A DNA stretch of 64,000 nt from Bombus terrestris (lineage: Eukaryota; Arthropoda; Insecta; Hymenoptera; Apidae), in contig NC_063282.1 of assembly GCF_910591885.1 (NCBI RefSeq), positions 808,001 through 872,000 of the forward strand, written 5' to 3'. This document shows, in pieces, positions 62,870 to 64,000 of the stretch (positions within the stretch are counted from its first letter, which is position 1; every line of letters starts with the position of its first letter). The position numbers and the translations under genes were made by a program. The notes beneath the pieces were generated by a model, which did no database searches, was not told where the DNA came from, and was given only the letters and a program-made list of their open reading frames with translations.

Positions 62870-64000
62870 CTGCAACAGACAACAAGCCAGGTTAAAATCC
62901 ATTCGTCGCGATAGAAACAAGTATACATAATATACGACAAGTTTCATTATTCTATGCAATGTTTAGGATTGTATCGTAAGACGTTAAGGCTTGGGTGACG
63001 CGAACAACTCCAATCTTGCTATAAATTTCGCGTGGCAATTTTTCGAGGCTGGGAATTTACGTAACTCGCAATGTCGATAATAATATTAGAAACGTACGTT
63101 ATTTCCAGACGCAGTACCGACAAAAAGGGGAGCGAAATAAGACGAAGACTAAGCTCTGATGCCGTAGTGGAACGCGTGGCAAGCGAAGTCGATGCAAAAT
63201 TAATGCCGGGCATAAATTCGCGCCCCGTCTTTATAAATCAAAACCGCGATCGCGTTAAGAATCCAAGCGGGATGTACGCGTTTTCCGCGTTGCGGCTGCG
63301 ACGCATGCAGAATAAACAACGAGATAAACATTACGAGGTTTCCGCAGTCGAGGCTTCATCCGTTATTAATGCCCACCCCATACACACACGCGCCTACAGA
63401 CAGACGAGAACGTGAATCTACGTGCGCGTATCTTGCACAGAATTTATGAGCATCGGCTGGATTTACCGGTCTCGAAAACCACCGCGCAAGAATTCCGATT
63501 AATTTTAATTCAACGATATTTTAACGTTACACCCTATTATTGCGCAATTCGATCGCCATCCCTTCCAGTTGCTCCATACCCTATGTACATAAACGATCCA
63601 AGTAACTTCCTCGATCGACCATCCTCGAACGTGAGATTTGCCGACGATTCGAGGACGTATTAATTATTCCAAGTAATTTACCTAGCGATTCAGAGAAAGA
63701 GAGAGAGAGAGAGAGATTCTCTTATTAAAATGGTAAAAGCGGAAAGTGCAGCTGGTTGATAACTAGCCGAGAAAAGGGAATGGTACAGAAGGAGTATATC
63801 ATATTACAGAGGACGGATATAGCCGTGCGTAGACGATAGGGCGAGTGTCCGACTATGCCACGATCGGCCGAGGTAACTATGAATCCTAACAGTTTCGGCT
63901 TGCTCGTGACATGTTTGCCGAAGCGTGCAGTACCGAGTCTGCAATATCATGCATCAAAGTACAAGCTAAACCATGGTCCATCGTGTCATCCTCAGAGCCA
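62870..64000. other. Probable intron upstream of the exon at 62869; no other exon seen
   Basis: No further coding exon was found up to the right edge. On the minus strand a CU-rich tract ends CGCTAG|GTAAAT at 63682/63681, a weak acceptor-donor fusion. A GA tract (63698-63716) forms that pyrimidine tract. Confidence 0.4.
63698..63716. repeat. (GA)n microsatellite
   Basis: GA run of about 19 nt on the plus strand. On the minus strand it is the CU tract just upstream of CTAG|GTAAAT. Confidence 0.9.

Noticed and set aside
1..64000. tRNA, rRNA and CRISPR search by eye
   Set aside because: No GGTTCGANNCC-type B box paired with an acceptor stem, no rRNA-like core and no regularly spaced repeats were found.

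Overview
The window looks like insect nuclear DNA, most likely Hymenoptera (a bee, ant or wasp). The signs are many CpG-rich words (tcgatcg, cgcg, acgcgt) in a moderately AT-rich background, frequent (GA)n and (CA)n microsatellites, small TA-flanked inverted-repeat transposons, very long stretches without coding sequence, and short exons bounded by GT/AG splice sites. It is not bacterial: there are no dense operons, and almost every open frame behaves like chance. I counted no k-mers, so the taxonomic call is an inference.

Every convincing coding signal lies on the minus strand. From right to left (5' to 3' for those genes) these are: (i) four short internal exons at 62820-62869, 60902-61181, 60790-60818 and 60626-60670 whose splice phases join into one open frame. 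They encode a short SPYG-containing peptide, a glycine-rich then Pro/Ser/Thr-rich segment, a basic KRKK cluster and an acidic peptide. (ii) A probable alternative promoter and two first exons (about 42161-41976 and 41347-41142) that together give an Asn-rich N-terminus starting MNEIRRSRR. (iii) An N-terminal coding exon at 159-1, running off the left edge. The exons at 60626 and 41142 both end in phase 0, so they could be alternative 5' parts of one long gene whose shared exons lie beyond the left edge. This is an inference, and 159-1 may be a third start of that gene or a separate gene. I do not recognise the protein with certainty; an E-protein (Daughterless-type) relationship is a weak hypothesis.

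The rest reads as intron or intergenic sequence. The most unusual content is a set of minus-strand sites where a 3' splice site is fused, or nearly fused, to a 5' splice site: 7597/7596, 57061/57060, weaker 63682/63681, and an 8-nt microexon at 35188-35195. These are the signature of recursive (ratchet) splicing in very long introns. They lie on the strand of the exons, inside or beside the stretches predicted to be intron.

Mobile and repeat content: three members of a TA-flanked inverted-repeat element family (28596-28886, 38637-39260, 44464-44859), a diverged dispersed repeat pair (10107-10385 and 24090-24430), an 86-bp direct repeat pair (32143-32228 and 32702-32786), a 47-bp pair (5423 and 5918), short tandem repeats and several GA microsatellites. 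I found no rRNA, tRNA or CRISPR.
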